Below, in pieces: positions 1 through 34,779 of a stretch of 64,000 nucleotides of DNA. Each line of letters starts with the position of its first letter. Within the stretch, counting starts at the first letter, position 1. The stretch spans positions 51,268,233 through 51,332,232 of the forward strand of contig NC_087067.1 of assembly GCF_963678635.1 (NCBI RefSeq), written 5' to 3'. Origin of the DNA: Symsagittifera roscoffensis. Its lineage: Eukaryota; Xenacoelomorpha; Acoela; Convolutidae. The notes below the pieces were generated by a model. It did no database searches. It was given only the letters and a program-made list of their open reading frames with translations, and was not told the origin of the DNA. The position numbers were made by a program, and so were the translations under genes.

Positions 1-21688
<21,688 letters not shown>

Positions 21689-22460
21689 CTGCAACAATGA
21701 CATAACACTACTATGACGTAACAGAACAAGTCTTCTCATCGTGTAATATGTAAGCCTGCGGGCAATCAACTAGTAAAATCTTTGCAAATTTTGAAATGAA
21801 AATAAATAAGAATAGTTTAAGACAGGCTTCCGTGTTTTTGACTTCAGGCTATATTCAAAATAAAAGATAAAAAGTTTCGTTTATATATTAATCGTTTGGT
21901 CCTTTTAAAGGTGGAAACTTTCAGGTAATTTTGAACTTTCAGGTTTCAGAAAAAAAATAGAAAAAAATATTGATTGGATAAAATGAAAACAATTTTGCTG
22001 AACTAATTAAGCGATAACTCAGTTTTTACGCCAATTTGCTAAATCAAAACATTGATAAATTGCAACGCTGACAAATTGCGTCGATTTTAATTTATCTAGT
22101 GATACCATTTTACCATCAAATGATGTTTGCATCTAAAAATAAGGAAGCCAATTCGACTTTTTAATAAGGAAAAGTAAACAACAAACTATTGAGCTCAAAC
22201 ATTATGTCCTTCCATTGCGTGAACAATTAACAAAAATAGAAGTTCGACTTAAATGGAAAATATTTCCTCTCTCTCTCTTTTTGCTCTCTAAATCTGAAAA
22301 CGCTCCATTGAATTTTGATAAGCATACAAGTAATAAAATTGAAAACGGCATTGCACATGCAGTGCCACAAGCTGAAAAGTGAGGAAATTTTTAATGGTAT
22401 GTTTGCATCTAAGTATGGATAGATAAAAAAGTTATTTCTGCATCTTTTTTGGTGTCTTTT
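21689..22460. other. AT-rich sequence upstream of the first exon found
   Basis: No exon-like sequence. It contains a CT-rich run near 22267-22290. It may be the first intron of the channel gene. Confidence 0.5.
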
Positions 22461-22539
22461 ATTTCACTTGCAATCTGTGTGCAATAATTTGAGTAGATGA
22501 AGAGCCAGTTAATCGTTCAATGCGACGACCATGATGGTG

Positions 22540-22860
22540 TGTTACTCAAAAGCGGCGGCGGCGATGGCGTTGCGACGGCGGCACTTAAGCTGCGGAACGC
22601 ATTGCATGACGTAAGATGAATGAACGCAAAGCAAAGCATTTGAGAAGGATGAGCTAGAAGGCAATAATAATACTAAGGCAGGAATTTAGATTTAGATGCA
22701 TCAAAGGAAGGAATAAAGATAGTTGTTATGTTTGCATCAGTCCCGATTGCGCGGCCGGTCGGCGGATTGCATTTGCTGTGCATTGCGGAGCATTGTGAGG
22801 CTGCAATGGCATCAATGACGATGATGGAAGGAGAGAGAGAGAAAGAAAGAGAGCGATTGC
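22540..22860. promoter_or_regulatory. CG-rich block, possible 5' exon or promoter of the Cav2 gene
   Basis: In very AT-rich surroundings this stretch has a cluster of CGGCGG/GGCGGC (22551-22600) and GCGCGGCCGGTCGGCGG (22749-22765), followed by a GA repeat (22830-22856). It lies about 0.9 kb upstream of the first exon found. A short minus-strand frame starts at 22607 but shows no Cav homology. Base composition and position are the only support. Confidence 0.25.
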
Positions 22861-22959
22861 GGGATGTATTTGGTGGAAAAGTGACGTTGATGTTCCCAAT
22901 TCCCACTTTTCACTTATGTCACCAACGGTCACGCTGGAAAAAACTCAACTGATCTAAAA

Positions 22960-25900
22960 TGAGCTCCCATCTGTTTATTTCAGCCAAAAGATCGAGCAGT
23001 TTACAAATGGTTACGCAATAATAAACTCTTGACAGTTATGCAAAATGTTATGCAAAATTGAACTCGAAAAATGATTGACGATGAAAACTTTTGACTGAGC
23101 CATATGTTTCATTCTCCTTTTCGGCTTGTGTACCATTCGGTTAAGGTGTTTGACGTTTTAGTGGTTACGGACACTTGCCTGTAGCATTTGGTCGCTTTAC
23201 TCTGATGGTCACTACGCCACATAACCAATTCATACATCTCATAATATCTCTTATTTTCCTATTTTTCTCCCTTTTCTCTCTCATTTCTTTCTCTCTATCC
23301 CCCTTTCTCTCTCGCTCCTCTCTGCCATTTTCTAATCCACTAAAAGATTACTATTAGTTTATACTACAACACTACTAACACTGTCTCTTCTCTTTCTGAC
23401 ATCCGTACGTCCCATTTTTATACAAAAAAAAAACGCTACACAAAAAAAACAGACCAAAATGTCCCTATAATACTTACTGCTATTATGCCAAAAATAAAGG
23501 ATAGCAGATTAAAAGCAATCATGCTTTGAAATGAGGCGATAAGGATGATGGTAAAAACAAGAAAGAACATAAGATAATCTCCCAATTTTCACCAAAGAAG
23601 TCACTCTAAAAAAAGCCATTAAAAATCAAGGTTCACAGAATAATAAAGAGACTAATCTCTCTTTAAGCACATCAGTTTTGAAGTTTGTGATTGCGTCACT
23701 TCGGATTTCCGCGGGGAGGAGCTACTCTAAAGTTATTTTTATCTTTCCTCGATTTGACGAACAAAAAAATCAGACAGGATTTTGTCAGCATTTGTTCTTA
23801 AGCTAAGCAAACACGAAATATCTTATTTCTTATTTAATTCTAAAATCAAATCAATCACAATTTCTCGAACAAAAGAACAATGCAAGAAACTTTTACAAGA
23901 AACAATAATGCAAAATGAACGAACTGAACATAAGATCTTTTCATTATTTTTTCACCTTTTTGTTACTTTAAAAAGTTATATCGTTACAGATTATTTAATT
24001 TTAAGTAGAATAGCAAAAATGTCTTTATTGAGTAAATAGCATTAGTTAATGTTTCAGCGATTGGCACTTGTTGTTTACTGCTTGCCAATAAATTTATGTA
24101 ACCTAGTCAGACCTGGTACCAATGAGCTCATGGAACGCATAAAAGACAATTTTTTTTATAGTTTTGAGCTTCATAGCAAAAATTAAATCCACGTAAAAAT
24201 CATCAAATTTCAAGATTTCACGGTCGATGATTTTCTCATAAAACTAGCAAAACTGCTTTTCCCCGCTGGACTATCAAAAGAACAGCCCAATTTCGAAACT
24301 GAAAAAAAGTTTGCACTTTTGTTAATAGCGAGCATATGCCATTTAGAAATTCAAATATTTAAAAGTTTAAAACTTTTTTTTTCAACCAGAATCAAGTTAT
24401 TTTTTATTTTATCTTTTTTTCATAAATTTTTAAAATAAAAATAAAAAAGAACACGGCAAAATAACTTATAGTCACTTCTTTCATTAACACTTAGTAATTA
24501 CATCAGCAGCCAGATTTTACAAAATCATCTTTTTTTAACATTTTCTTTGAACTTCAAACGTTAGATTGGAAAAAAGCTGAAACTCACTTTAAAAAAATAG
24601 TTGAAGCCTCCGAGCAGTACTTTCAAAATAAAATAAAATCCAGAACGGCCTTTCAAATTCAAATTCACATTATAACACTTAAAGTTTGCCAAGGTTTTCT
24701 AAAACTAAAATAAAATTACTGATGCACTTCGCTGTTGTGTTTCACATGGCATAATTTTGATGAATTAGCCATTATTTTTAATCTATTTTAACAACACATT
24801 GCAGTTTTCAAATTGTTATTCAATAAAAAAAAATTTCATGTCTGATTCTTAGATGTGTTTGCTCAAAAAATTGCAAACGATTAGCTTTGTTCTTTTTAAG
24901 ACTCAGAGACAAATAAAAAATTTTTGTTGAAAAGTAGGAGCTGTCTAAAAAATAACAAAAACTCTAATCTCATATATTTTTGCAAAAAATGAAACCAAAT
25001 TGAGTTTTTTCATAATAATCTATGAAAAAGCACTGTTTTTTTTTCAAAAAATTTTACTACTGTCTCAATAATCGCGCAAATTAAACTACCTTGAAAACCA
25101 ATAATTTATAAAATTTATGCTTTGCACTTCAAGACAGCTCACTGTTGAGTTGCAAAAAATAATTAGCTCTACCTTAATTATAGATTAAATTTTTCACAAT
25201 TTTTATTGTCATTGCAATAAAATCTTGTTAAATCAATTTGGAATCCGAAGTGCGACTCAAACTTATTTGTTATCATACCTCACAAAATTTTTTACAAGTG
25301 TTTGCTAAAGTATTCAACTTTCGGAGAAAATGGGGCTTCTACCACAAATTCCTTCCAACTTCTCGAGAGTGGCTGGATTGAAAAACCTGCAAAAAAACTT
25401 GAAAAAAATAAAGTGTGAGTTAGGATTTTCTAGCGTTTCTGAGCAGAGCAAAACAAGCGAACTAAAACTACATCATTCATTGAACCTGAAATTGTTTCCA
25501 TTACTGGCGTCTGCCATCAATATTTGGGAATGAAACCAACTTTGAATTGTTTTTTGATTGAAAATGATGATAAATATGTAATTACTAAAATTCATGATCA
25601 CCGAGCCTGAGGAAAAAATACCTTGGCTATGCACTTTGGAACCAATGAACAATCTATAATCATTCCGCTATCTATTATTGAAAATGAATTAAGAAATTGA
25701 ACCCAGTAAATTGAGTGATTGTTCAAATGTTTATTAAAATTTTATTGAATTTTGAGTCGAGATTCAAATCAATATAAATTAGAATAAAATAATTTTGAAT
25801 CACACCGGACAATTTAGCGAATCAACAGTTTCCTAAGCGAGAATGTTTAAAAAAATTCAAAAATTTAGTCGACTTTTTTCAATAGATTGACAAACTTAAC

Positions 25901-26600
25901 ATTCCGAGTTTTCCTAAAAAACTATACATACAAACATTTGCCAATATTTTCCAATTTAAAACGATTTTTTTTCAAAAAATTAGTCTCAAAAACTGGCATT
26001 TTGGATCATTTTAGTTATAAATTTCAATCAAGATATTGCGTTTTGTAGGCGTGCGCTTTTCCTTGTACTAATATACTCTGCATTTAAAATAGATATACAA
26101 GAAAATTAACAAATTTAAGTGCAAATCTACAATTTCCTCATAAAAAGAATTTTCAGCAAAAAAAAATTAAAAAATGGACTGCTTTGACAAACTTTTTAAA
26201 AATGTACTACCTTGACAAAGTTTATGATCTGAGCTCGTCAAAAACACTAATCAGAAAAAAATATGCCAAAAAAATCTGCTCCGCACATAATTTTTAAAAA
26301 CACAGGCCAAAACCGGCATTTTATTCCGTTTTTTGGTAAATATTGCGTTTTACAGCCGTCGCTTTTCGACAAACTGTATTATTCGGACTTTGAGAAGAGA
26401 ATCGATTTTTGGGAGGGATAATTTGGTCATTTATCTGAATTGCGAAGTGTCCCCTTTTCAATTTTAAACACGTTCTTGAACATATTTGAAAAATTGTATC
26501 AGATGAAACAATTTTTTCAAATACATGCTGGGTACGGTGAAAAAAAAACATTAATAAATTTTTAAATAAAAAACTACAAAAAAAAACATTTTTTTTAGAA
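22960..26600. other. Non-coding AT-rich region
   Basis: I see no gene. There is a CT-rich run at about 23270-23330, many homopolymer tracts, and short related segments around 25,975-26,060 and 26,290-26,370 (TATTGCGTTTT followed by CGTCGCTTTT-like), part of a dispersed repeat also met near 29,040. The open frames here have no recognisable protein features. Confidence 0.6.
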
Positions 26601-26837
26601 ATAAAAAAGTTGCTCATACAGCTAAAGCAAATGAATCAGATCAAAAATATTGGCAAAACTTTAAATTAGTGGAATAAACGTCCAAATATTTATTTTAGAT
26701 CTGATAAAGTTTTTTGTTTAATTAGATAAGAAGCAACCAAATTTTTTTTACATAAAAACATGCGTTTGAAATGTTTCATTACTTTTTTGTCAATTCATAG
26801 AGCAATGGTTTGGCTATTTTTGAATTGATTGCTTTGG

Positions 26838-28400
26838 CATCTGATTGATTGTGCATCTTGAATTAACGTTCTGGAAGGGAAATAGTTAGAGGAAGTACCG
26901 TACTATAATTCTTACAAAATGGAAACCACAGAAATGTTTTAAAAAAGAAACCGTGGGAAATCTTCAAACAAGCGGTTTTTGTACTTAACAATGAAATTTA
27001 AAAAATGGTTGATCTTGATTGTGACCAGTTAGAAGGTTGAGCAATCTAATGAATCGGCCAAGTGGAATCAGTTTGAAACTAGTTATTTTACATATATTTT
27101 ATTTCCCTGTAAACATTTTTTACTAACCAATCATGATCCATAACTAATTCTTACTCTTGATTTGTAAACTGAAACCCTAGTGGTTCAGAGGATGAAAGAA
27201 AAAAAGATTGAAAATCAGGTACTTTCTTATCTCCTCTAAACTGGCAAGAATACCAGTGTATTCTAGATCTATTGAGACTAAGAAATATCAGAGTAAGATT
27301 AGAATTGGTATTAAACTAAGAAGTTGCACGAATCTACCCGGCCGAATATAAGATGAGTGACAAACAGACGGTGTACTTCATCCAAAATTATTCTATGAGA
27401 AGGCCACCCCGGACCTAAATTCACAAGGAAAGGGTATTAGTCAAGCACAAGGTAAGCCAGATAAAGTATCCTTTTGAGCTGGGGATGTTGACCAAATTAT
27501 GGATAGTACAGTGGTCAATTGTAATATCTGTTTTGATCATTGAGCATGAAGAGTCTTAAAATTCGGTTGAGGCCGAAGAAAGTTGAACTTCTCGTCCCTT
27601 ACTTTTACGTTCTGGCACACGATACGACGATAATTTTTGGTGGCCAGGTAAAAGTGATGAGACATGAAACAACCCAACGATTGAGCAATAAGAACAGTAT
27701 GCAGATTAAAATCAGAAGTATGATATGAGCCCTCATCCAGATTGTATGGAATTTTACAGACCGGCTGTGCATATTTTGGGCAAAGGGGCTAACAAAAAAA
27801 CGTCCTTGCCAATAACTTTGCTACGGGTTGACTACTGTTGGGTTAAGGAAAATAGTTGAGTATTTACCGAATCAAACTGGCGGATATCTAATCACGATAG
27901 CAAGCAAAAATTTGCCTTAGAGTTCACTTGAGGCTAAAAATGCGTTTTGAAGAAAAAGCAGTCAATATAATGAAACATACCAATGTATGAGAAGCTGATA
28001 TTGAAATTCACTGTTGTTAAAAAAAGGGAAAACTAGCTAAACAACTTAGCAAAAAATACGGCAGAAAAACACAAAAAAATATGAAAATTTTTTAAAATAA
28101 TTGAAAACAATTACAAAATTTAACATTAAGTGCCATGATATTTGATAAATTGTTTTGATCTCAAGGGAATAACTTTATCGCAGAAATTTTGTTAAATTTC
28201 AAAAATTAATTTAAAGCGACCAGATTGAATAAATGATTATGCAAAATTTCATTGAAATTTTTTTTTATGGAGTAGTGTTTGAAATGTTTGGTCTCAGACC
28301 CGAAGACTAGTAGACTATGCGCCTTGTACTATAATTCCTGAAAAATGAAAACTTTTCAAGTTTAACCTGAGATTATGTTGTATCTAAGCAAAAAATACCG
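26838..28400. repeat. Unknown dispersed element, copy 1
   Basis: It shares ordered blocks with 29,556-30,870 in the same orientation: CATCTGATTGATT; GTTCTGGCACACGATACGACG; GTGCATATTTTGGGC; GGGTTGACTACTGTTGGGTTA; CTCAGACCCGAAGACTAGTAGACTATG. The copies are far diverged, with length changes. No coding potential was recognised. Confidence 0.5.
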
Positions 28401-29555
28401 GTTACTGGATATTCATTTTTTTCTGAAACATTTTTTTCTGATAATTTTAACAAGTTTTCAAATTTAGCTTTGCAGTCTTTTTCGCAACTAAAAAGTCTCT
28501 ATTATAAAACCTCATTTTTTTTCTACGAGTTTCTGTGCGCGGTTAAAAACTGATTTGAATTAATGACATCTTACGCCATAAACTTTCTGGCTCTTCATGA
28601 TTGAAAAAAAAAATGTCCTCCGATTCTTTTTTATTTAGAAGGAACCTTTAAGTTATTAAGTAATTAAGAACAATTAATGCAATTCAGGAAATTAAATTTA
28701 TTCATTTAAAGAAAATTTTTACATGTTTTTGATTTTTTGATAGTAAATGTATGCTTTATAAAACCTGTGATTGCCAAGGCTGAGATAAAAATTATCAAAA
28801 TGAGAAGCTATTTTGGAAACATTTAACCACCGGTATTCAGCCTGCTAAAAGTGTTTGATTTTAGAATACGATATTAGTTAAATGAGAAATCGCAGACTAG
28901 TTGTTACATTGTCTAAAAAATTTTACATATCGTTGATTTGGAATCAGGGTTTTTAAAAAAAAAAATAACATTTCGGCAGAAACTTTTCATTCTGTTTAGG
29001 CGCAGACCTAGGATTTTTTAAACAATTTGAAATTTGGAAGCATTTGACCAATATTTTGCGCTTTTTAGGTGCGTGCTCCTCCAAATAAATGTATTTATGC
29101 ACTTCAGGTGCCTTTACAGACATTTAGGGTCGGCAGAAGTTTTAGGGAAAAATTAGTGTCGTGAATTAAAACGAAAGGGGGTACTCTTAGGGTTGAATTC
29201 CTGAGTGGTGGGGCACTTGCATCTCTGCTAAATCCGCTTATTGAAGATGATAGAAAGAAATCTTTAGGAGGTTTATAAAAGAAACTTTTGAAACCAAATA
29301 ATAAATCATACCATTAAAAAAAGTGATGAGATCCGAATCATTGTCATTAACTTAAATAGGCATAAAGAATACGCCCCAATGTCTGATAAAAGTATAGCTA
29401 CCAGTAAAACAACAAAGCAGCAATTTTTCAAATAAGTTCATAAACTTGAAATATTTCAATGAATTTTACGATTCATAAATTATATTTTATGACTAGTTAT
29501 GATTTATATGTGATAAAAGTAGTTTTATGGCTGACTGGTTAATATTTTTTACATA

Positions 29556-30870
29556 ACATCTGATTGATTCTCTGTTTTGAAAAAGGCTGGTGCTCTATAA
29601 GTTGAACAATTAGAGAAAACACTGAAAAATAACACTTGGAAAATGGAGCCAGGGGGAATTTTAAAAAAGAGAGAAGGCAAAAAATATTGAAGCAGGGCTT
29701 TTTTTATTTAACATAGGAATGAAAAATGTTCAATCAAATTTTTGACCGTTTGACTGTGAGAAGTAAACGACTGTTAAAATGATGCAATAATTGGCCCGAG
29801 GGAATGGCTGAACCGGTCAAAAACAGGAAAATCCATCCGCAGAAATTTTTTGAGCCGGGGTTTATTGACAAAACAGAACAGAAGATTTCATAGCAGATAT
29901 CATTATTCAAATGTACTACCAATCACAATGAATTAGCATGGAGAGAGTATGAACAGTATTGGGTAAGGGGGGGGGGGTTGGAAGAAGAAAGATAATCTTG
30001 TCCCTAGCTTCAGGCTCTGGTACATGTAACGACAATGGTTTCTGGTAGCCGGGAAATAAGTAATGATACCGCTAACAATCCAACAATAGAACAATAGTAA
30101 CTAATTTGGGGCTAAAAATAGAAATGTGATTTCTCCGTGAACCCTCCTCCGGGATTTTTGGGTCATTACACATACCCACTGTACATATTTTAGGTATAGG
30201 GGCATATTGAGATGTTCATGCAAAATATTCGGCTGGGTTGACTACAATCGAGTTAAAAAGGATATTTGGGTATATACTGGATAATTTGAGCTGGATAATA
30301 TCTAACTGCTCTCGCTGAACAAATTTAACCCCCAACAATTTAGAACATCACAACAGGTTGCAAAAACATGTCCTATAATTCAATACGGGTTAAGGGTATA
30401 GAGAAAAATAAGCGGTCACAATACTCAATAACACCTAAATAAAGCAGGCTGGTATTGCAACGACACCGTGGTTAAATTGGTTAATGGAAACCAGCTAATG
30501 CAAATTAGGCTAAGAAAAAGGTGGTTCAATTCTGCAAAAATATGGTTCAAGTTCTATCCAAAAAACTAATCAGTGAAGTTGATAAAAATTCCCAAACTTA
30601 AAATATTTACCGTGATGTTTGGATATCCACGGGATGTCTTTTTTCATCCTGGAGCTTTTATATTTATAGAACAAAAAGTAAACAAAAACAGCAGGGCTGA
30701 GCAAAAAATAAACAAATATTCCTTCAAAAAATGGCCATGAAGTAATATTTAAACTGCATGGGCTCAGACTCAAATATCAATAGACTATGGATCTTATTTT
30801 TTTCCTTCAGAAACATGAAAGATTTTCAAGCTAACTCTGGCTACATTTTTGTGTTAACGAAATATGTTCT
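29556..30870. repeat. Unknown dispersed element, copy 2
   Basis: Matches to copy 1 in the same order: ACATCTGATTGATT; GCTCTGGTACATGTAACGACA; TGTACATATTTTAGG; GGGTTGACTACAATCGAGTTA; CTCAGACTCAAATATCAATAGACTATG. The offset from copy 1 shrinks from about 2.7 to 2.4 kb, showing a deletion in one copy. It contains a G-run at 29,967-29,976. Confidence 0.5.
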
Positions 30871-31168
30871 GAAGATCGAATCAATAAAAACGCAAAAAAT
30901 GTCATTCCTTGTCGCCTAAAAGAAGATTTATTTAAGAAATTTTATTAGGTAGGAATTAAGAATTTTTTTTTAGATGTTTTAAGGAAGATGAAATTATGGA
31001 AAACATACATGTGTTAATGGAAACTCACTTATTGAGGGAAAAAATTGGTTTTCGACTCTCGCTCTATTAAGAAATTTTTCTGGATTTTTGTGATTGTTTG
31101 TCTTTAAATAAAGTTAAAATAATTTCAAATTGAGCGTTTCAATAGTTACAAAACGCTGGTATTGCAAG

Positions 31169-31392
31169 CAAGAGTGGATTTGGGGGAGGGGGGTGCTGGA
31201 CGCCCCTTTCAGGGATTCGACTCCTACTAACCCAAAGGGCCGCCCTTTGTACTATTCTAAGACCTCCAAGGCGCTCCGAAATCAATTTTGTCGATTTAAA
31301 AAAAAGTCGGTATAATTTCGATTTTTTTTGGAAATCTTCCCCCCCCCCCCCTCTCGAGAACCCCCCCCCCCCCCCTCCGAGAAATTTGAATT
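31169..31392. repeat. Diverged relative of the 49.5-kb hAT-like MITE
   Basis: GGACGCCCC, TCAGGGATTCGACTCCT, ACCCAAAGGGCCGCCCTTTGTA and TTTGTCGATTTAAAAAAAAGTCG match the element at 49,493-49,918 in order. The left end looks like CAAGAGTGGATTTGG. The right part is replaced by two C-runs (31,339-31,375). No target duplication was found. Confidence 0.55.
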
Positions 31393-31654
31393 CCAAATTT
31401 TTTTTTCAGTGTTGAGAAAATCGGATCTACTTTTTTCTGTTTTTCAGATAATAAATTTAAAAATGACACCACGAGAGACTGAATTCACAATTACAATTAT
31501 TTTATAGAGCAATTTTTACATTATTTAGTTCAACTACGATTGCATCTCATTTTTGCAGTTTTCTAATTAATTCTATCGTGTTTACTTAAGAGAAAAAAAG
31601 AAAAAATTGTTTTCCTTTCTTCACTTTTTCTTAGTTTTGAACTTTTTCAAGTCG

Positions 31655-33110
31655 CTATGGGCGGACCATTCTGTGCTACCCTATCATTATGTAACCGGTT
31701 ATCTTTGTTACATGTGAAATCTTTTCACGCCATAAATTTGATTTGTATTCATGGTGCCATTAAGTGATTTTTGTGAACAGATTTGTGTTTGTATCTTCTT
31801 TTTCATTATCATCATTGCAGTCGCTTCTTTTCTGATCATCCTAGTCTTTTTGCAATTTTATCATCAGCAGAAAAAAGTGATCGGGAATAGACTTTAAGAA
31901 GAAAACGAAAATCAATTTCGTTTTAATAATTTAAATGTCTCTAAAAACCAGCCGCTTTGATTAAAGCAACATCATATTAGCTAAAACCAGGTACATATCA
32001 ATCCAAATTTTTCATCATACCTAAATTAGGCCACACTGGCTAGAAAAACAAGTGTATTTGGAAGTTTGAGCGACGTTTCGGCTAAATTGCCAGTAGGATT
32101 GACTATTTGGAATGAGTGCAATAAGGCTAGGAGTGGAATACATATTAATATTTATCTAGAGATTGTTACGTTTAAAAATATTGATATATGCACATATGGT
32201 CGAGTCTGGATAAAAAAACTACAAACGCAATTGAAAACTTCAATGAGGCAAAGCAGAACAGCAACTGAGTGAAGCTAAATGATGCACTCATCGTGACTGA
32301 TTTAGCATCCTATGATACTATCAAAAACCAATTTAGAATTTAACCAATTGCATAAAACAACAAGCATAGCCGGTTACTGTGCAAGCAGCACAGAATGTTC
32401 CGACATTAGTCTAAAAAAATGTGTGTCGTTTTTTTCTGCGCGGTGTGATGAAAAGATCTAAACGAAAAACAGAACTTACGAATTTTCGACAGCCTTAGTA
32501 AACTAAGCCAATTGGAAAACAGTTTTTGTAGGAACATGGCTGGAAAAACGAAAAAAAAAATGTGAAAAACAAATGAAAAAAATTGAAAAATTTGTTCCAT
32601 TTTTTCACACACATTTTTTTTATTTTTTGAAGTTTTTGATTCCCCAAATGGCTCTAAAAACTCCCAAAAACTAACTTTACTCGAGTAAAGTTTGGTTTTG
32701 ACGGCTTAAATTGAGCTTAATTAAGACATTGTAAGCCTGCACGTTCAGTTATTAGCTCAAATTTAGACCAAAAACCTAAAATTTCAAGCCGGTTTTTCTC
32801 AACACTGAGAAAGTTTTTTCAAAATTTTTCGAGGTCGTTCGATAACGACTGAAAGGGCTTTAGGTTAAAAATCACTTGCCCAATTCTGAATGGTTTTTTG
32901 TACACCTGAATATGCGTGTAACAAGTGAACAAAATGCACCCGAATAGAATACAATTTCAAATGGTCGAAACAATAAAGATAGCGCTCGTTGATGTGCAAG
33001 TAGCACAGACTATTTCGGTTGCAATCACAGAAATTAAAACTTTTTCTAAGTTACAATAAGTGTCGTTTTGTTGTTCGCGACGTGATGAAAGAACTGTTCA
33101 AACGTGTATA
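31655..33110. repeat. Cluster of dispersed-repeat copies (partner of the 16.9-kb repeat)
   Basis: Holds a direct partial end at 31,655-31,705, a longer inverted copy from 32,363, and a further partial tandem copy at about 32,992-33,110 (TGCAAGTAGCACAGA...GACGTGATGAAAGAACTG against TGCAAGCAGCACAGA...GGTGTGATGAAAAGATC). The inverted ends at 31.66 and 32.40 kb could bound one element of about 750 bp. Confidence 0.45.
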
Positions 33111-33198
33111 AAGCTTCAAAAATAGGCATAATATGCAACAGTTGTGTCAAATAAGATATCTTATTGTCGACATTTTAAACTATAAGTTATACTCAGTT

Positions 33199-33488
33199 AT
33201 GGTCATACTAATTTAAATACCTTCCAAAAGTGCAACGGCTCCTGGCAGATCTAGTGTCCGATCATTAATCTTTATTGATACGTAACCAATTCTGTGCAAC
33301 TAATTCTTAATTCAACCTTTTTACTTAACTCTTAGTTTAGCCTAGTTACTCTTAGTCTTTTTAATCTAGTCTTAGATAATAGCCTACAACAAACTTGTGG
33401 GGATCTTAAAAGCAACCTGTCTTAAACTAGTCTTAGTTTAAGTTTAAGCAAGTTTAACCAATCGACGGTTTTATCCTAACTTTAAACA
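33199..33488 (+). repeat. Probable 5' LTR of Gypsy copy A
   Basis: Begins TGGTCATACTAATTTAAA and ends GTTTAACCAATCGACGGTTT...TTTAAACA. Both ends resemble the 3' LTR of copy B (TGTCATAGTATCTAAATTT; GTTTAACATATCG...TTTTCACA). It is followed at once by TGGTGCAGTCAAATGAGTCG, which looks like a tRNA primer-binding site. No second LTR is available to prove the limits. Confidence 0.4.
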
Positions 33489-33759
33489 TGGTGCAGTCAA
33501 ATGAGTCGAACCTACGAGGACTAGAGTTTTTTTGAAACAAAACATCGAGCGAAAACCAGCACGACTGGGAAAGATGGTCAGAAAATTTCCAACTAACAAT
33601 CATCGCAAAGATTCCGTGGACATTGAAGACGTAAAAACCCCCCGTCAAGACCCGAACTAGCATACCCGATGGCCGAACCAACGGATCCTGCCGATGATCA
33701 AAGGCCGTCGGGCAGAAAAAGACGAACGTCACCGACTAGCTATCCAAGATTACAACAAT

Positions 33760-34512
33760 GAGATGAGAAGGAGAAAGGCAGAAGGTAATGCAAAATTCAA
33801 CGGACTTCAAATCGGAGATATCGACAAAAATTAAAATCACAATTATACTTGGCACTCGGATGAGAAGGACAGAAATGCTTCTCACACAAAAATCCTGGAA
33901 AAAGAATACTGGATATTAACTTTGCTGAATTCTGGGAATTACTAAAAACTACTTTTACGATTACTACAAATCTAACAAACGAAAAACATAAATTCTTCGG
34001 CCGAAGACAAAAAGAAAATGAGTGTTTAGAGAAATTCCACGAAACATTACCCGAGTTGACAAAAATTGTAAATTGGGAGAACTTGAGTCAGAATTAGTCA
34101 GAGATATTTTCATTACAAATATGCGAAACGTCGAGATACAGAAGAAACTATGTACCGAATACTTGTCTCCAGAAAACGTGCTGTCCTAAGTACTTGTCCA
34201 CGAGAAAGGTACTGAAATTCACCAGCAATATCTCAAATTCCCTGTCTATATTGCGGCGCAAAGACCACAATATGTAAGGAACAAACCGACCCTAAATATT
34301 GTAAAAAACAATAAATGTCGTAACTGTGGTCAGCAGTTTAAGAAGGGATACCTAACTACATGCCCAGCCAAGGATAGAAACTGCAATACGTGCGGCCGTA
34401 AGGGTCATTTTGCAAAGCATTGCAGGAGTGCAGCAAGGACTCAAACAAACGTAGTCGAAGAAACATCTCAAGATAAAGGAAATACCCGGGCTAATTCGCA
34501 GGAGAATCCCTA
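33760..34512 (+). pseudogene. Gag remnant of Gypsy copy A with zinc knuckles
   Basis: Broken frames. Recognisable parts are a stretch like copy B gag (ITNMRNVEIQKKLCTEYL) near 34,110-34,170 and two zinc knuckles near 34,318-34,432: a degenerate one (CRNCGQQFKKGYLTTC, lacking the usual His) and a canonical CX2CX4HX4C (CNTCGRKGHFAKHC). This is the nucleocapsid end of the coat protein. Confidence 0.8.
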
Positions 34513-34779
34513 GTTCGAAGTCAACTTGGATGATTTTTTAGTTCTAGCGGTGGACACGGACATTCAAATAAATGTAATCGAAGATAAGATCGAACGCGGA
34601 GTGAAAACCGTATTCAATCACAAAGGCCTAGAACTAAAAAAGACGCTGATGGTATCTCTGGGAAACTACAACCCCTACAACACAGAAATTCAGGTTGACT
34701 CAGCAAGCCCAGTTTCATTTATGAAGAAATATCTACTCTTGAATTGAAAACACGAGATAGAATTTTAAAGATAGAAGCT

